Source of the DNA: Psychrobacter pygoscelis
Lineage (GTDB): Bacteria; Pseudomonadota; Gammaproteobacteria; Pseudomonadales; Moraxellaceae
DNA length: 64,000 bases
Reading direction: 5' to 3'
Assembly (NCBI RefSeq): GCF_004335015.1
Contig: NZ_RQRU01000002.1
Location: forward strand, 372,001-436,000
A model generated the notes under the pieces. The model had not been told where the DNA came from. It saw nothing but the letters and a program-made list of their open reading frames with translations, and did no database searches. Below are positions 29,064-39,868 of the stretch, piece by piece. Position numbers and translations under genes: made by a program. How positions within the stretch are numbered: the stretch's first letter is position 1; every line of letters begins with the position of its first letter.

Positions 29064-29117
29064 GATTTCTAATTGAGTAGTGTCTGCTCAGTTAGATTCC
29101 ATGAGAAAGGTTAAGGT

Positions 29118-29633
29118 TTAGCTACCAGAGGCATTACACTCATAAGCTGTGACATCGCTGCCCTCACCCGTGGTAGTACGTAGAACCCCAGAAGCACGCT
29201 GCTCTTGCCCATGCGCGACTCGCCACTGAGTAATACCTTCCTTACCATCGATTGTTGTGGCAGCCTCATAAGCACCCTCCCCTGATGGCTGAAGCGTTAT
29301 CTCACCTTCTGGCGTGGTCAGCGTAACACTATCCGCATCATCGTTATACAATGCATTTAACTTAAGCTCAGGGTTACAAACATAAGCAACTTCAGCTACC
29401 GGCGTCTCAACATTGGCTACCGTATCTTGCGCTACTTCGGTGGCACTTGGGTCATTGATGGCTGGATCATTAGGCTCAGCTGGCTCAGCTGACATTGCAA
29501 TATCTTGGTCTGCTTCAATCTTTTCATTCAATGTCGGTTCAGGCTCTGACTGTTTTTGGCAAGCTGATAGTCCGACCACTGCGCTAAGCAGTCCCATCAT
29601 CATTAAAGAAGCTCGTGATTGCTGTAACGACAT
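29118..29633 (-). CDS. Lipoprotein with MliC-like domain
   Basis: 171 residues. Signal peptide with lipobox LSAC (Cys25), then an acidic Pro/Glu/Asp-rich linker (about 30-80). The C-terminal domain opens with YVCNPELKLNALYNDDADSVTL and ends in VTAYECNAS, with a Cys near each end. That arrangement fits the MliC/PliC inhibitors of C-type lysozyme, although the middle is diverged (VLRTTTGEGS region). GGAG lies 7 bases before the ATG. If correct it protects peptidoglycan from host or predator lysozyme. Alternative: an unrelated lipoprotein with a terminal disulfide. Confidence 0.6.
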   Translation of the reverse strand: MSLQQSRASLMMMGLLSAVVGLSACQKQSEPEPTLNEKIEADQDIAMSAEPAEPNDPAINDPSATEVAQDTVANVETPVAEVAYVCNPELKLNALYNDDADSVTLTTPEGEITLQPSGEGAYEAATTIDGKEGITQWRVAHGQEQRASGVLRTTTGEGSDVTAYECNASGS

Positions 29634-29902
29634 CGTTTATCTCCAATTAATACGGTTAAAACAGTTAATATATTGATATAAACATATTAGCACAATAAAT
29701 TTTGGCCAGCGTTATTATCCTATTACTATTCAGTTGTCGCCTAGATACTATCTATATCGATACTACTATATATTGTAAAAGACTGGATGCTTATATCAGA
29801 CAATGGTGAAAGGGGCGATCTGTGGATAGCCTTAGCCGCCAAGCTACTGCCATAATATCATTCACTACTTATCTGCTTGATTATCAACTGTAAATTTATC
29901 AA

Positions 29903-32740
29903 TTAAATCTTGCCATGGCACTGCTTGTATTTCAGGCCAGAGCCGCAAGGACATGGAGCGTTTCGGCTGATATTCATTTTGGCATATGGATTATCCGATC
30001 CCTCAGCCGATGGTTGGCTCTCTGCGGTATGGTTAGCACCTGTAGATGCAATACCGGCTGCGCCGCCACCTAGATTGACCTGCATCTGACTGCGTGAGCG
30101 CTGAGCTTGATTACGTGCTGCTATTTTCGGGCCTTCATGAGTCTCTCCCGTCAAGCCATCGACGTCATCATGCTCAAAGTGCATTTGCATATGTTCAGCT
30201 TCAGCGCGCTGCTGTGCCTCAAGGGCCTCCATCTCTTCCTTAGTTGGAATATGCACGCGTGACAGATCTTGAACCGTTTCAGACTTGATAGCGCCGAGCA
30301 TCATTTGAAATAGCTCAAACGACTCACGTTTGTACTCTTGTTCTGGGTTTTTTTGTGCATAGCCGCGCAGGTGGATACCTTTGCGCAGTTGATCCATCTG
30401 CGTCAAATGCTCTTTCCAGTGCCGATCTAAGCTTTGTAGCATAAAGTGGCGCTCTAGCTGAGCGGCATTAGTCTCTCCCATCTGCTCACGGCGCTCATTA
30501 TAGCGGGCAATAGCCGTTTCGATAATCTTGGCACGAAGTCCTTCTTCATCGAGTCTTCGGTCCTCATCGAGCCAGTCATTGATAGGCATATATACTTTAA
30601 ACTCGTCTTCAAGCTCGTCCTCCAAGCCATCAATATTCCACTGATCATCAATAGAGCCAGGTGGCACGAATTGACTGATGAGCGCATTATAGACGTCATG
30701 ATGCATGACTTCGATAGCCTCTTTAAGGTCAGTCTCAGCCAATAAGTCATCACGCTGACCATAAATAACCTTACGCTGATCGTTTGCCACGTCATCGTAT
30801 TTCAAAAGATTCTTACGTGCATCAAAATCTCGGCTTTCAACCTTACCTTGGGCATTCTCAATCGACTTTGAGACCATCTTATGCTCAATGGCCTCGTCTT
30901 CTTTGAGGCCCATAGCGCGCATCATGTTCACCACGCGATCACCGGCGAAGATGCGCATCAAGTCATCTTCTAGTGATAAGAAGAAGCGTGACATACCAGG
31001 GTCGCCTTGACGACCCGCACGACCACGCAGCTGGTTATCGATACGGCGTGATTCGTGACGCTCAGAGCCGATGATATGTAACCCGCCTGCTTCGACGACT
31101 TGGTCATGCTTTTTCTGCCAAGCTGCTTTGAGCTGCTTCATGTCCTCAGGATTGACTTCCTCTGGATTCTCAATATAGGCCTGCCAGTTACCACCCAGAA
31201 TAATATCGGTACCACGGCCTGCCATGTTAGTCGCGATTGTCACCGCTTTTGGGCTACCTGCCTGAGCGATAATTTCAGCCTCACGCTCGTGTTGTTTTGC
31301 ATTAAGGACGTTATGCTTAATGCCTTCTTGATCCAGCAGATATGACAGCTCTTCACTGGCCTCAATGGTCGCTGTACCTACTAACGTTGGTGCGCCTTTG
31401 GCTTGAATTTCTTTAATCTCGCGGATGATACCTTTGTATTTACCCAACTTGGTCAAGAATATCTGATCGTCTAGATCAACACGAGCGATTGGCTTATGGG
31501 TAGGAATAACGACGACGTCAAGATCATAAGTCGACTTAAATTCAGCAGCTTCTGTATCGGCAGTACCCGTCATACCAGATAGCTTATCGTAAAGTCGGAA
31601 GTAGTTCTGAAAGGTGGTGGTAGCGAGTGTTTGGTTCTCGGCTTGAATCTCGACGTTTTCTTTGGCCTCAACCGCTTGGTGCAGGCCTTCTGACCAACGA
31701 CGACCTGGCATGGTTCGACCAGTATTTTCATCAACGATGATCACTTCACCCTCATCGACGATGTAATGGATGTTTTTGACGAAGATATGATGCGCTCGAA
31801 TAGCAGCCTGAACGTGAGCTAATAACGGCAATCGAACAGGGCTGTATAAGCTTTCATTCTCGCCAAGCTCGCCCACTTCGATTAAGAAGCGCTCGATTTT
31901 TTCATAGCCCTTTTCACTGATCTCGATTTGCCGATTCTTCTCATCGATCCAAAAGTCGCCTTCTTCATTATTTTTATTGGCTTCTTCGTCTTTGGAGCGT
32001 TGCAAGCGCGGAATGATGGTATTAATAAGCGCGTAAGTTCGTGAGGAGTCTTCAGCCTGACCCGAAATGATAAGCGGTGTTCGCGCTTCGTCAATCAAGA
32101 TAGAGTCAATTTCATCAATAATGCAGTAATTGAGCGGCCGCTGTTTTTTCTCCTGCAGGCTAAAGACCATATTGTCACGTAAGTAGTCAAAGCCGTACTC
32201 ATTATTAGTACCATAAGTGATATCCGACTGATAAGCATCGACTTTTTCTTGTGGTGGCTGCTGCGAATAGATGACGCCTACCGTCAATCCTAAAAAGTCA
32301 AATAACGGACGATTGAGCTCAGCATCACGGGCGGCTAGGTAGTCATTGACCGTCACGACATGCACGCCTTTACCACTAATGGCATTAAGGTAAATCGCTA
32401 ATGTCGCCATCAGCGTCTTACCTTCACCGGTCTTCATCTCAGCGATTTTACCTTCATGAAGGGTAATACCACCGATCATCTGCACGTCATAGTGACGCAT
32501 ACCGGTAACCCGAAGCGAAGCCTCACGGCAAACTGCGAAGGCTTCGGGGAGAATCGCATCCAAACTCTCTCCATTTTGATGACGGGCTTTAAAGTCAGCA
32601 GTCTTTTGCTTCAGCTCTTCATCAGACAATGCTTGGATACTAGACTCATGAGCATTAATCTTGCTGACTATCTTGCGCATTCGCTTGAGTTCACGGTCGT
32701 TTTTAGTACCAACCACACTGCCTACAATCTTTGATAACAT
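29903..32740 (-). CDS. secA: Preprotein translocase ATPase SecA
   Basis: Motor of the general secretion pathway; cytosolic and at the SecYEG channel. 945 residues: Walker A MKTGEGKT (102-109), DEID (209-212), the cross-linking and scaffold regions, second helicase lobe ([10 protein letters not shown]) and the C-terminal SecB/zinc tail with Cys930, Cys932, Cys941 and His942 ([14 protein letters not shown]). The linker before the zinc tail is Ala/Ser/Gln-rich. The ribosome site is weak. Divergent from mutS. Confidence 0.98.
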   Translation of the reverse strand: MLSKIVGSVVGTKNDRELKRMRKIVSKINAHESSIQALSDEELKQKTADFKARHQNGESLDAILPEAFAVCREASLRVTGMRHYDVQMIGGITLHEGKIAEMKTGEGKTLMATLAIYLNAISGKGVHVVTVNDYLAARDAELNRPLFDFLGLTVGVIYSQQPPQEKVDAYQSDITYGTNNEYGFDYLRDNMVFSLQEKKQRPLNYCIIDEIDSILIDEARTPLIISGQAEDSSRTYALINTIIPRLQRSKDEEANKNNEEGDFWIDEKNRQIEISEKGYEKIERFLIEVGELGENESLYSPVRLPLLAHVQAAIRAHHIFVKNIHYIVDEGEVIIVDENTGRTMPGRRWSEGLHQAVEAKENVEIQAENQTLATTTFQNYFRLYDKLSGMTGTADTEAAEFKSTYDLDVVVIPTHKPIARVDLDDQIFLTKLGKYKGIIREIKEIQAKGAPTLVGTATIEASEELSYLLDQEGIKHNVLNAKQHEREAEIIAQAGSPKAVTIATNMAGRGTDIILGGNWQAYIENPEEVNPEDMKQLKAAWQKKHDQVVEAGGLHIIGSERHESRRIDNQLRGRAGRQGDPGMSRFFLSLEDDLMRIFAGDRVVNMMRAMGLKEDEAIEHKMVSKSIENAQGKVESRDFDARKNLLKYDDVANDQRKVIYGQRDDLLAETDLKEAIEVMHHDVYNALISQFVPPGSIDDQWNIDGLEDELEDEFKVYMPINDWLDEDRRLDEEGLRAKIIETAIARYNERREQMGETNAAQLERHFMLQSLDRHWKEHLTQMDQLRKGIHLRGYAQKNPEQEYKRESFELFQMMLGAIKSETVQDLSRVHIPTKEEMEALEAQQRAEAEHMQMHFEHDDVDGLTGETHEGPKIAARNQAQRSRSQMQVNLGGGAAGIASTGANHTAESQPSAEGSDNPYAKMNISRNAPCPCGSGLKYKQCHGKI

Positions 32741-33082
32741 AATTATTTTAACCTATGGAGATCTTTGATAACGTCGCCCTAAAATGGTTTTACGCTATCG
32801 CCCAATTTATTGTGTCGTTATTATATATGGTTATGAAGTTTAAGGATACAAGGGCAAATTTACTCGGTATTGACGTTTAGTCCCAGCCAATGGTCATGAT
32901 AAACTAGTACGCTAACTTTTATGATTTATTGGCGCGCCAGTGACGAAAGCACTGCTTGTTGACAATCCCAATCAGGCAGTTGCCTGCCCCCGCATCTGCG
33001 ACTAGATCTTATTATATATCTACCTCTCAGCTTTATACCTTGACTTACTTTATCCTATTTCATTTATCACTAAGAGTATTTA
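32741..33082. other. secA-mutS divergent promoter region
   Basis: 342 bases between divergent essential genes. A TTGACA lies at 32959-32964, but no good -10 follows at proper distance on the plus strand. A short palindrome CAGGCAGTTGCCTG is at 32973-32986. Confidence 0.4.
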
Positions 33083-36000
33083 ATGCGTTCAGACCAACGA
33101 TCTTTATTCTCTCAAGCTTTACCGTCCAATAGCCAAACTATGTCCAACAGCCAGGCTAACGGCCAAAATAAAACAAGCGCCCAAGGGCAGCCCCGTAATA
33201 TTCTTAATATTGCCGGCCATCAGTATAATTTAGACCACCATACCCCCATGATGGTGCAATATCTAACGATGAAGGCACAATACCCGCATGCATTGCTGCT
33301 ATACCGTATGGGCGACTTTTACGAGTTGTTTTTTGAGGATGCTAAGCTGGCCGCTCAGCTACTCGACATTACCTTAACCCGCCGCGGCACTGATAAAAAC
33401 GGCAATACCATTGCGATGGCCGGTGTTCCTTTCCACGCGGCAGACAGCTATATGGCTCGGCTGATTGCTGCTGGTCAAACTGTCGTCGTCTGTGAGCAAG
33501 TCGAAGAAGCCGCTAACAATACCGAAACCAACGATAATCGCAACAGTAATAGCAAAACTACTAATACTACCAATACCGATAATAAAAAAGGCATTATGCA
33601 CCGCGAGGTAGTGAGGACGCTGACCGCAGGCACACTGACCGACGACGCGCTAATTGCTGCCGATAAGACCCCCTCCGTCGTGGCGATAGATATCTCTTGC
33701 CCTAATCTACGCCGGTCTAAAGATACAGTCTATCAAGCAGCCATTAGTCAGCTAGATCTAGCCGCGGGACAGCTAATTACCCAAGCGCTATCGGCAACCA
33801 ATATTGATGAATTGAAATCACAGATGCTAGCGGTACTGGCCCGCTTCGCCCCTAGTGAATGCATCTTTAGTGAAGGTCTAGATGAAGCTTGGCAGCTCTG
33901 GCTTGGTTCGCAGCTCGACTGTCCGCAGCTTAGCGTCGCGGCAGCTGACTTTAGCACTGACCATGCTGCGGCTACCTTGTGTCAGCAGTTTGAGGTACGC
34001 CAGTTAGAGGGGCTGGGTATCGCTGACCAGCCCCTTATTCAGAGCAGCTGTGCGGCGCTCATTCACTATGCACGGCAGACTCAGCAGCGGCAGATTCCCC
34101 ATGTTAATCAGCTTATTAGGGAGCAGTCGGCAGACTATCTCATCATCGATGCAAGCAGTCAGCGCAATCTTGAGCTGTTTGCTCCTGCCAGTGCGCAAGG
34201 GACGCCACTGATCTCAGTCCTGAATCATTGCCAGACAGCAATGGGTAAGCGGCTACTTCAGCAGCAACTAAAAAGACCGCTACGCAATCGTGCGACGATT
34301 AACCAGCGTCTAGAAGCGATCTCGGCTCTTTTATCAAACGCAGCTGACTCGCTGGCACCTTTGCAAGAAATACTCAGTGGCATAGCCGATATCGAGCGCA
34401 TTAGTAGCCGAATCGGTCTAACCACTGCCAAGCCTCGCGACTTAAGACGTCTGGCTGACAGCATCATGCAAGCAGTTGCGCTAAAGTCAAAGCTGACTGC
34501 TTTAGGACTATCTCCACAGCAGTCCGGCTTACTGCCCTTACTAATGCTACAGCTGCCTACCCAGCACCAGTCAGAAGGGTGCTCATCAAACGATGACTCA
34601 TCAGCGCCTCACCTAACCCAAACCCTTGAAGTCGCTGAGCTTATTAACCGCGCTATAGTCGATGAGCCACCAGCCCATATCCGTGATGGTGGCATGATAG
34701 CGATAGGCTATGATGCCGACTTTGACAGGCTGACCCATCTGCATGATAACATTGAGCAGACTCTAGATGAGATGGCAGCGACGGCCCGTGAGCAGTACCA
34801 ACTACCAAGCCTAAAAGTTGGCTTCAATAAAGTCAGCGGCTTCTATTTTGAGCTGCCAAAAGGTCAAGCCAGCTCAGCTCCTGAACACTTCATCCGTCGG
34901 CAAACCTTAAAAAATAGCGAACGCTTCATCACCGATGAGCTAAAAACTATCGAAAGCGAGTATCTAGGCGCACAAACTCAAGCCTTAGCTAAGGAAAAGC
35001 AGCTATACGCTGAGCTACTCAGTCAGCTGGGTAGCGCCCTACCGAGTTTGCAGCAGCTGTCACAGGCCATCGCCCAACTTGATGTCTTAGTCAACTGGAC
35101 GACACTAGCGCAGCAATACAATTGGCAACGTCCTACCATGACAGACGACGAGCGTGTCCCGAGTTTGGATATCCGCCAAGGTCGGCATGTGGTCGTCGAG
35201 ATAGCGATGCATCAGCCAGACAGTCAGCAGAAACTACCCAACACTCCGCAGCACTTCGTCGCTAATGACTGCTCGCTTGGTAGCGCCGAGCACCCAGAGC
35301 GGCTATTACTGATTACTGGACCAAATATGGGTGGGAAGTCTACCTATATGCGTCAGACCGCGCTTATCGTCTTACTGGCCTGCTGCGGTAGCTTTGTCCC
35401 CGCAGAATCCGCCACTATTGGTGATATTGACCGTATCTTTACCCGTATTGGCTCAGCTGATGACCTTGCTGGTGGTAAATCCACCTTTATGGTAGAGATG
35501 ATTGAGACCGCTCATATTCTGAATCTGGCAACTGAAAAGTCACTAGTACTCATGGATGAAGTTGGCCGGGGTACCAGTACGACAGATGGAATGGCTATTG
35601 CCCATGCCTGTGTACAAAAACTCGCGCAAATGGATTGTCTGACTTTATTTGCCACTCATTACTTTGAGCTAACTCAGCTTGCCCAGCAAGATAATTTAGC
35701 GCAGCGCATCCGTAACGTCCATGTGGCAGCTAGCGAGATAGAAGGCCAGCTGCTGCTGCTACATCAAATCAAAGACGGTGCTGCCAGCTCAAGCTTTGGT
35801 CTACATGTGGCCAAAATGGCGGGAATACCGCAAGCTGTACTCGACGCTGCCGAGCAGTACCTAGGCAGTCAACTACAGCAAAATCAAAGCACACTACAGA
35901 GCGCGCAAAACCTTCATGATAAAAATGACTTAGCTAAGTCTCAGCCCGCCAATAGCCAGTCTGAGTTGGCGCTAGCAGGTGAAGATCACAGAGAGAATAG

Positions 36001-36175
36001 CTTATCAAAAAGTGAGATTCGAAGTGAGCAAGCTACATATCAACATCAGCAAAATCAATACTTTGAGATAAATTCCTTACTATCTCAAGTCAACCCTGAT
36101 GAGCTGACTCCTAAAGATGCACATGATTTACTTTATCAATTAAAGCAACTTGTCAGTAACTCGGCGCATTTGTGA
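33083..36175 (+). CDS. mutS: DNA mismatch repair protein MutS
   Basis: Recognises mismatches and recruits MutL. 1,030 residues, longer than the roughly 850 of E. coli. Mismatch-binding motif Phe79-x-Glu81 (MGDFYELFF), Walker [10 protein letters not shown] (746-754), Walker B/signature [15 protein letters not shown], and a C-terminal tail. Extra length comes from an N-terminal polar stretch (1-40), an Asn/Thr-rich insert (about 145-169), a Ser/Asp-rich insert in the lever region (near 500) and a Gln/Ser-rich linker before the final helix. AAGAG lies about 7 bases before the ATG. fdxA follows in the same direction, as in related genera. Confidence 0.97.
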   Translation: MRSDQRSLFSQALPSNSQTMSNSQANGQNKTSAQGQPRNILNIAGHQYNLDHHTPMMVQYLTMKAQYPHALLLYRMGDFYELFFEDAKLAAQLLDITLTRRGTDKNGNTIAMAGVPFHAADSYMARLIAAGQTVVVCEQVEEAANNTETNDNRNSNSKTTNTTNTDNKKGIMHREVVRTLTAGTLTDDALIAADKTPSVVAIDISCPNLRRSKDTVYQAAISQLDLAAGQLITQALSATNIDELKSQMLAVLARFAPSECIFSEGLDEAWQLWLGSQLDCPQLSVAAADFSTDHAAATLCQQFEVRQLEGLGIADQPLIQSSCAALIHYARQTQQRQIPHVNQLIREQSADYLIIDASSQRNLELFAPASAQGTPLISVLNHCQTAMGKRLLQQQLKRPLRNRATINQRLEAISALLSNAADSLAPLQEILSGIADIERISSRIGLTTAKPRDLRRLADSIMQAVALKSKLTALGLSPQQSGLLPLLMLQLPTQHQSEGCSSNDDSSAPHLTQTLEVAELINRAIVDEPPAHIRDGGMIAIGYDADFDRLTHLHDNIEQTLDEMAATAREQYQLPSLKVGFNKVSGFYFELPKGQASSAPEHFIRRQTLKNSERFITDELKTIESEYLGAQTQALAKEKQLYAELLSQLGSALPSLQQLSQAIAQLDVLVNWTTLAQQYNWQRPTMTDDERVPSLDIRQGRHVVVEIAMHQPDSQQKLPNTPQHFVANDCSLGSAEHPERLLLITGPNMGGKSTYMRQTALIVLLACCGSFVPAESATIGDIDRIFTRIGSADDLAGGKSTFMVEMIETAHILNLATEKSLVLMDEVGRGTSTTDGMAIAHACVQKLAQMDCLTLFATHYFELTQLAQQDNLAQRIRNVHVAASEIEGQLLLLHQIKDGAASSSFGLHVAKMAGIPQAVLDAAEQYLGSQLQQNQSTLQSAQNLHDKNDLAKSQPANSQSELALAGEDHRENSLSKSEIRSEQATYQHQQNQYFEINSLLSQVNPDELTPKDAHDLLYQLKQLVSNSAHL

Positions 36176-36495
36176 AATGATGGCTAAAAGAGTAAAATAC
36201 GCCATTGTTTGAAGGCGTGTTATTCATTGAGTACTGGCTTAATACTGGTTGACCCACAGCTTTATGAGCCGTTAAAAGGTAAGGCTAACCCTTTAAAGCC
36301 TGCTGAATACTGAACCATCGCTGGAGATAACGTTAAGGCGATAGACTGGCTTAATTAACTGCTCTAATAGATAAATTCAGCTGGTCTTACGAAGTTAACT
36401 CATTATTCAGAATGGATATTATTGATTAACTCATTATTGCTGGATAACGCGCCCTACTTAATCCTGCTGACTCGAAACCTAAGGTAGCCATCGCT
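36176..36495. other. mutS-fdxA spacer
   Basis: 320 bases with no gene, hairpin or repeat that I could support. It probably holds a promoter for fdxA. Confidence 0.35.
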
Positions 36496-36819
36496 ATGAC
36501 CTTTGTCGTTACTGATAATTGCATCCGCTGTAAATACACTGACTGTGTCGAAGTTTGTCCTGTAGATTGCTTCTACGAAGGACCGAATTTCTTGGTCATT
36601 CACCCTGATGAGTGCATCGACTGTGCGCTGTGTGAGCCTGAGTGTCCAGCGAATGCGATCTTCTCAGAAGATGAAGTGCCCAGTGGTCAAGAGGCATTCA
36701 TTGAGCTAAATGCTGAGCTGGCAGAGGAATGGCCGAACATCACTGAGATGCACGACAAGCTACCTGATGCTGAGAAATGGGATGGCGTTGAAGGAAAATT
36801 GCAGTATTTGGAGAAGTAG
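36496..36819 (+). CDS. fdxA: Seven-iron ferredoxin FdxA
   Basis: 107-residue cytosolic electron carrier with a [3Fe-4S] and a [4Fe-4S] cluster. The cysteines lie in [17 protein letters not shown] (Cys9, 12, 17, 21, 25) and [12 protein letters not shown] (Cys40, 43, 46, 50). The C-terminal region ([20 protein letters not shown]) is that of Azotobacter-type FdI. It lies downstream of mutS, a common pair in Pseudomonas and Moraxellaceae. Start at MTFVVTDNC as usual for the family. Confidence 0.96.
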   Translation: MTFVVTDNCIRCKYTDCVEVCPVDCFYEGPNFLVIHPDECIDCALCEPECPANAIFSEDEVPSGQEAFIELNAELAEEWPNITEMHDKLPDAEKWDGVEGKLQYLEK

Positions 36820-36888
36820 TATCTTTAAAGAAACAATAATTTGTAAGTGACTATAGTAACTATCCCTTTCTAAACTATCCGTACCATC

Positions 36889-36927
36889 ACTAAGCCTATC
36901 TAATATAATAATGTAGTTAGGCTTAGT
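36889..36927. repeat. Hairpin between fdxA and the pilin-like gene
   Basis: Perfect ten-base inverted repeat ACTAAGCCTA/TAGGCTTAGT with a 19-base loop between convergent genes. Without a T tract it is a weak terminator candidate. Confidence 0.4.
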
Positions 36928-36996
36928 TCGTTATAGGTAAATGATAAGTTTAAAATATACTTTTCAAGAACAAAAATCTGAGATCTAAAAGAATTA

Positions 36997-37479
36997 TTAT
37001 AAACTGGCATTATGAAGACATCCTGAAATAATATATTTGCTATCTATATTCGTCTCACAATGCCACCTTCCCTGATTACCTCGAATCCATGCTACCTTTT
37101 TACCTTTCAAATCAGAAAGTACATGATTGTTAATAATAGCGGTAATACGAGTATTCACAGTCACAGGGTTGCTAATTTGAGCAACCCCGTAGTTACTAGG
37201 TAGTACCATTCCTACTTGGGAACTTCCAGTAATTAGACTAGAACCTGGTGCTCTAGGGTCACACTCTCCTTCATCTATACCTATTTGCGATCTACCGTGA
37301 TTGATACAATCCTCTACTGCCACCCTTAATGCTGCTAGCTCTAATGAGAGACGACTCGTTTGCGCTTTGCCAACATATAGCTGATATTGAGGTACAGCAA
37401 TGGCAGCTAAAATACCAATAATCGCAATAACAATCATGACCTCAATGAGGGTAAAACCATGTTGTTTACTTCGTGTCAT
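36997..37479 (-). CDS. Type IV pilin, PilA paralogue
   Basis: 160 residues. Class III leader cut after Gly8 ([20 protein letters not shown]), mature Phe1 and Glu5 present. It shares with the PilA two genes away the AVEDC-x-N-x-GR motif (Cys58), Cys73, and a last-loop pair Cys141/Cys154 around a W-x-R...W-x-C frame. It is therefore a second major-type pilin rather than a minor one, and it lacks the Thr-rich tail of the other. No ribosome site or sigma-54 promoter was found, so it may be weakly expressed or act as a spare or alternative subunit. Confidence 0.85.
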   Translation of the reverse strand: MTRSKQHGFTLIEVMIVIAIIGILAAIAVPQYQLYVGKAQTSRLSLELAALRVAVEDCINHGRSQIGIDEGECDPRAPGSSLITGSSQVGMVLPSNYGVAQISNPVTVNTRITAIINNHVLSDLKGKKVAWIRGNQGRWHCETNIDSKYIISGCLHNASL

Positions 37480-37624
37480 AATTTTTTAACTTCATATAAT
37501 TTTATTAATCTTATTTATATAAACTCAAATCAAAAGTGTTAGATATCTCTTAGGTCGATACTGATGTAACTTCTTCACATTGAATCTACTATATCGAACA
37601 AGATGCTTCTAATTTGAGTATGTG

Positions 37625-38821
37625 CTATTGTTCTTCTTTAAGATTGTTATAGATAATTTCTAATACTTGATTATTACTATGCTCTGCTGCTGTCGGTGTA
37701 CCATTGCTCAATAATGTAACAACACTCCCATGATCATCCACTACAACCAGAGATGATAAACCTAATAATGTACCAGTTCGATAGTGGAACATAGGCTGCT
37801 CTGCCGACTGCCGATACGCTACCATAGCATAGCCATAACAATCTTTAATGTCTTCAATATTACAGTTTTCAGTACTGTCTAAAGATAAAATATTAGGCTG
37901 AGCCTTGTTACTCATTATTTGTACCTGCTGTGTCGCTGCTACGGCGCTCCCTGATAGCCCTGCTACAGCGTACAAGTCATCATACTCAAATGCAGTATAG
38001 ATGTCAGCGACCCCTGTCAATCCTGATTCAATATAGTTATAACTAATCTCGTCTGGTAATCGCTGATTAGAAATAAACTGTATTCCTGCCTTTTGTATAT
38101 TATAATTTTCTTGTATGTAATCCTGATAGCTCAATCCAGAAACCTGCTCAATGACTGCTCCTAGTAAGCAGTAGCCCAGGTTTGAATAGCTTGTCTGTGC
38201 TCCTGGGGTAAAGTTTAAGGTTATAGTATTTAATTTACTCAGACTGTTAGGACAGATTGGCTCTCCAATGCCAAACATATCATACCCCCGTATATCCAAG
38301 CGATTAAAGCCGCCTTGATGCTTTAACAACTGACGTATCGTAATGTCATTGACTCTAGGGTCTTTGGGGTGTCGTATGTCGGGCAGTAACTTAGCGATAG
38401 GGGTATCTAGTGTGAACTTACCTTGCTTAATCAGATCTAAGATAGCATCAGCAGTCCATAGTTTAGTCACACTAGCATAGCGAAATCTTGTATTCTCACT
38501 AATAGGCTTCGATACCACAGGGTAGTTGTCAATATATCCACTTTCACAGTGGTATAAATTCCCTAATCTGTCAATATAGGCAATTTGATTGGCAGGAGCA
38601 TTTTGATACTTGGTTTTTTCGATTAATATTGTTCTTAACCAATCAGGCGTATCTTGACTGCAAGTCACATGTCGTAGCGCTAAATCTGCTCTTATAGGAT
38701 AAGTACTTTGCCACAGCCTAGTTCGGGCCTGGTTATTAACATAATAATATCCGCCCACTATAGTAGCTAATATAAGGATGACCACTATCCCTATATCTCT
38801 TAATTTTAGTTGCTTAAACAT
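37625..38821 (-). CDS. Membrane-anchored serine hydrolase of the beta-lactamase/PBP4* fold
   Basis: 398 residues: one N-terminal membrane helix (about 10-30) and no cleavage site, so the enzyme faces the periplasm. Catalytic Ser117-x-x-Lys120 (SVTK), Tyr212-Ser-Asn214 (YSN), and a His-x-x-Thr-Gly motif (HYRTGT, 346-351) in place of KTG. This is the beta-lactamase class C/D-aminopeptidase/esterase family; the substrate is unknown and resistance should not be inferred. It lies between two pilin genes on the same strand and is probably read from pilA or a weak internal promoter. Cys-rich segments (Cys54, 92, 190, 218, 320, 328) suggest disulfides. Confidence 0.85.
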   Translation of the reverse strand: MFKQLKLRDIGIVVILILATIVGGYYYVNNQARTRLWQSTYPIRADLALRHVTCSQDTPDWLRTILIEKTKYQNAPANQIAYIDRLGNLYHCESGYIDNYPVVSKPISENTRFRYASVTKLWTADAILDLIKQGKFTLDTPIAKLLPDIRHPKDPRVNDITIRQLLKHQGGFNRLDIRGYDMFGIGEPICPNSLSKLNTITLNFTPGAQTSYSNLGYCLLGAVIEQVSGLSYQDYIQENYNIQKAGIQFISNQRLPDEISYNYIESGLTGVADIYTAFEYDDLYAVAGLSGSAVAATQQVQIMSNKAQPNILSLDSTENCNIEDIKDCYGYAMVAYRQSAEQPMFHYRTGTLLGLSSLVVVDDHGSVVTLLSNGTPTAAEHSNNQVLEIIYNNLKEEQ

Positions 38822-38955
38822 GGGCCAGTCTTATTCATCTGTTTACTTTAATTAGTAGTAGCACTATATAAGCAGTATTAAACGTCAGAGTCATAAAATT
38901 AACAATATTATTTAATATACACCAAATATTTTGTGGCTTGCCTATGATCTACTAT

Positions 38956-38984
38956 AAAAAAAGAGACGTCATAGCGTCTCTTTT
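38956..38984 (-). terminator. Intrinsic terminator of pilA
   Basis: On the minus strand a ten-base-pair stem AAAAGAGACG/CGTCTCTTTT is followed by a T run. It lies just after the pilA stop and would limit read-through into the serine hydrolase gene. Confidence 0.85.
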
Positions 38985-39009
38985 CATCCTAACTATATTG
39001 AAAAAGTTA

Positions 39010-39531
39010 TTATTCTTGAGCTCCTGCTGCAGGTTCTGCTGGAGTTGTCGTTGTAGTAGTAGCAGGACAACCATTAGGAGCAAACTTTGCTTCTACAGTA
39101 GTTGAACATGACCAACTACCTGAAGCGTTACGTGACCACGTTAAGGTTTGCCCAGCAATTGCACCAGAAGCATTTTGACCAAATGTACCTACAATAGAGG
39201 CAGTATTATCGTCAGAATTCATTGTAACCTGAGGGAAGCCTGTTTGCGCGGTAGTCGTTACAGCTGCACCTAACATGTTAGAAGCCGTAGCACCTAGAGA
39301 ACACTCGGTGTTTGTTGTAGGATCACCAGTGAAGATAATCGAGCCTGTGCGTCCACTATTGTAACAATCTTCTACAGCTGTTTTTAAATTACCTGTCTCG
39401 CCCATTACACGACTAACTTGTGATTTAGCAATATAAGTTTGATATTGTGGAATAGCGATCGCTGCTAGAATACCGATAATGGCGATAACGATCATCAATT
39501 CGATAAGGGTAAAACCTTTTTGAGCGTTCAT
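39010..39531 (-). CDS. pilA: Major type IV pilin PilA
   Basis: Structural subunit of the type IV pilus. 173 residues. Leader cut after Gly6 ([20 protein letters not shown]), Glu at mature position 5. Cysteines 56 and 77, and 142 and 155, bracket the variable loops. After the final Cys155 runs an 18-residue tail [18 protein letters not shown], low in complexity and a plausible O-glycosylation site by analogy with Acinetobacter and Pseudomonas C-terminal pilin glycans (inference). AAAGGAG is 5 bases from the ATG, and a sigma-54 promoter lies about 150 bases upstream, both signs of strong regulated expression. Terminator directly downstream. Confidence 0.95.
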   Translation of the reverse strand: MNAQKGFTLIELMIVIAIIGILAAIAIPQYQTYIAKSQVSRVMGETGNLKTAVEDCYNSGRTGSIIFTGDPTTNTECSLGATASNMLGAAVTTTAQTGFPQVTMNSDDNTASIVGTFGQNASGAIAGQTLTWSRNASGSWSCSTTVEAKFAPNGCPATTTTTTPAEPAAGAQE

Positions 39532-39688
39532 ACGAACTCCTTTACTTGAGTAAACTTGATAAAGTTTGATTGGGTCTTAAGTATGTTATTTACATTAAGA
39601 CTGCTTTATCGAGCTATTAGATATCTGATTACTAGATAGTTAAGTTATTAAAATATAAGGGGCTTTTAGCCCTTGTTGATCACATATG

Positions 39689-39705
39689 TTGCACTTACCA
39701 TGCCA
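39689..39705 (-). promoter_or_regulatory. Sigma-54 promoter of pilA
   Basis: On the minus strand TGGCATGGTAAGTGCAA gives GG-N10-GC exactly, with TGGCA at -24 and GC at -12, against consensus TGGCACG-N4-TTGC. It implies a 5' leader of roughly 150 bases. In Pseudomonas pilA needs RpoN and PilR; the same is likely here. Confidence 0.75.
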
Positions 39706-39868
39706 TATTGATGCGGATTATACGACTCTCATTACTCAATTCCTATAGATAATCGAATAAGATGATAAATAATCGGATAAGTGGTGCTATTAAATAAACG
39801 ACTGTTTGGAGTTAAGCCGCTTGTAGCGACCAAAGCCCTCTTCTCTTTTTTTTGCAAGATCCATTAGC

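Noticed and set aside
37625-38821. Antibiotic-resistance beta-lactamase
   Set aside because: KTG is replaced by HxxTG and the protein is membrane-anchored; the fold is shared by many esterases and peptidases.
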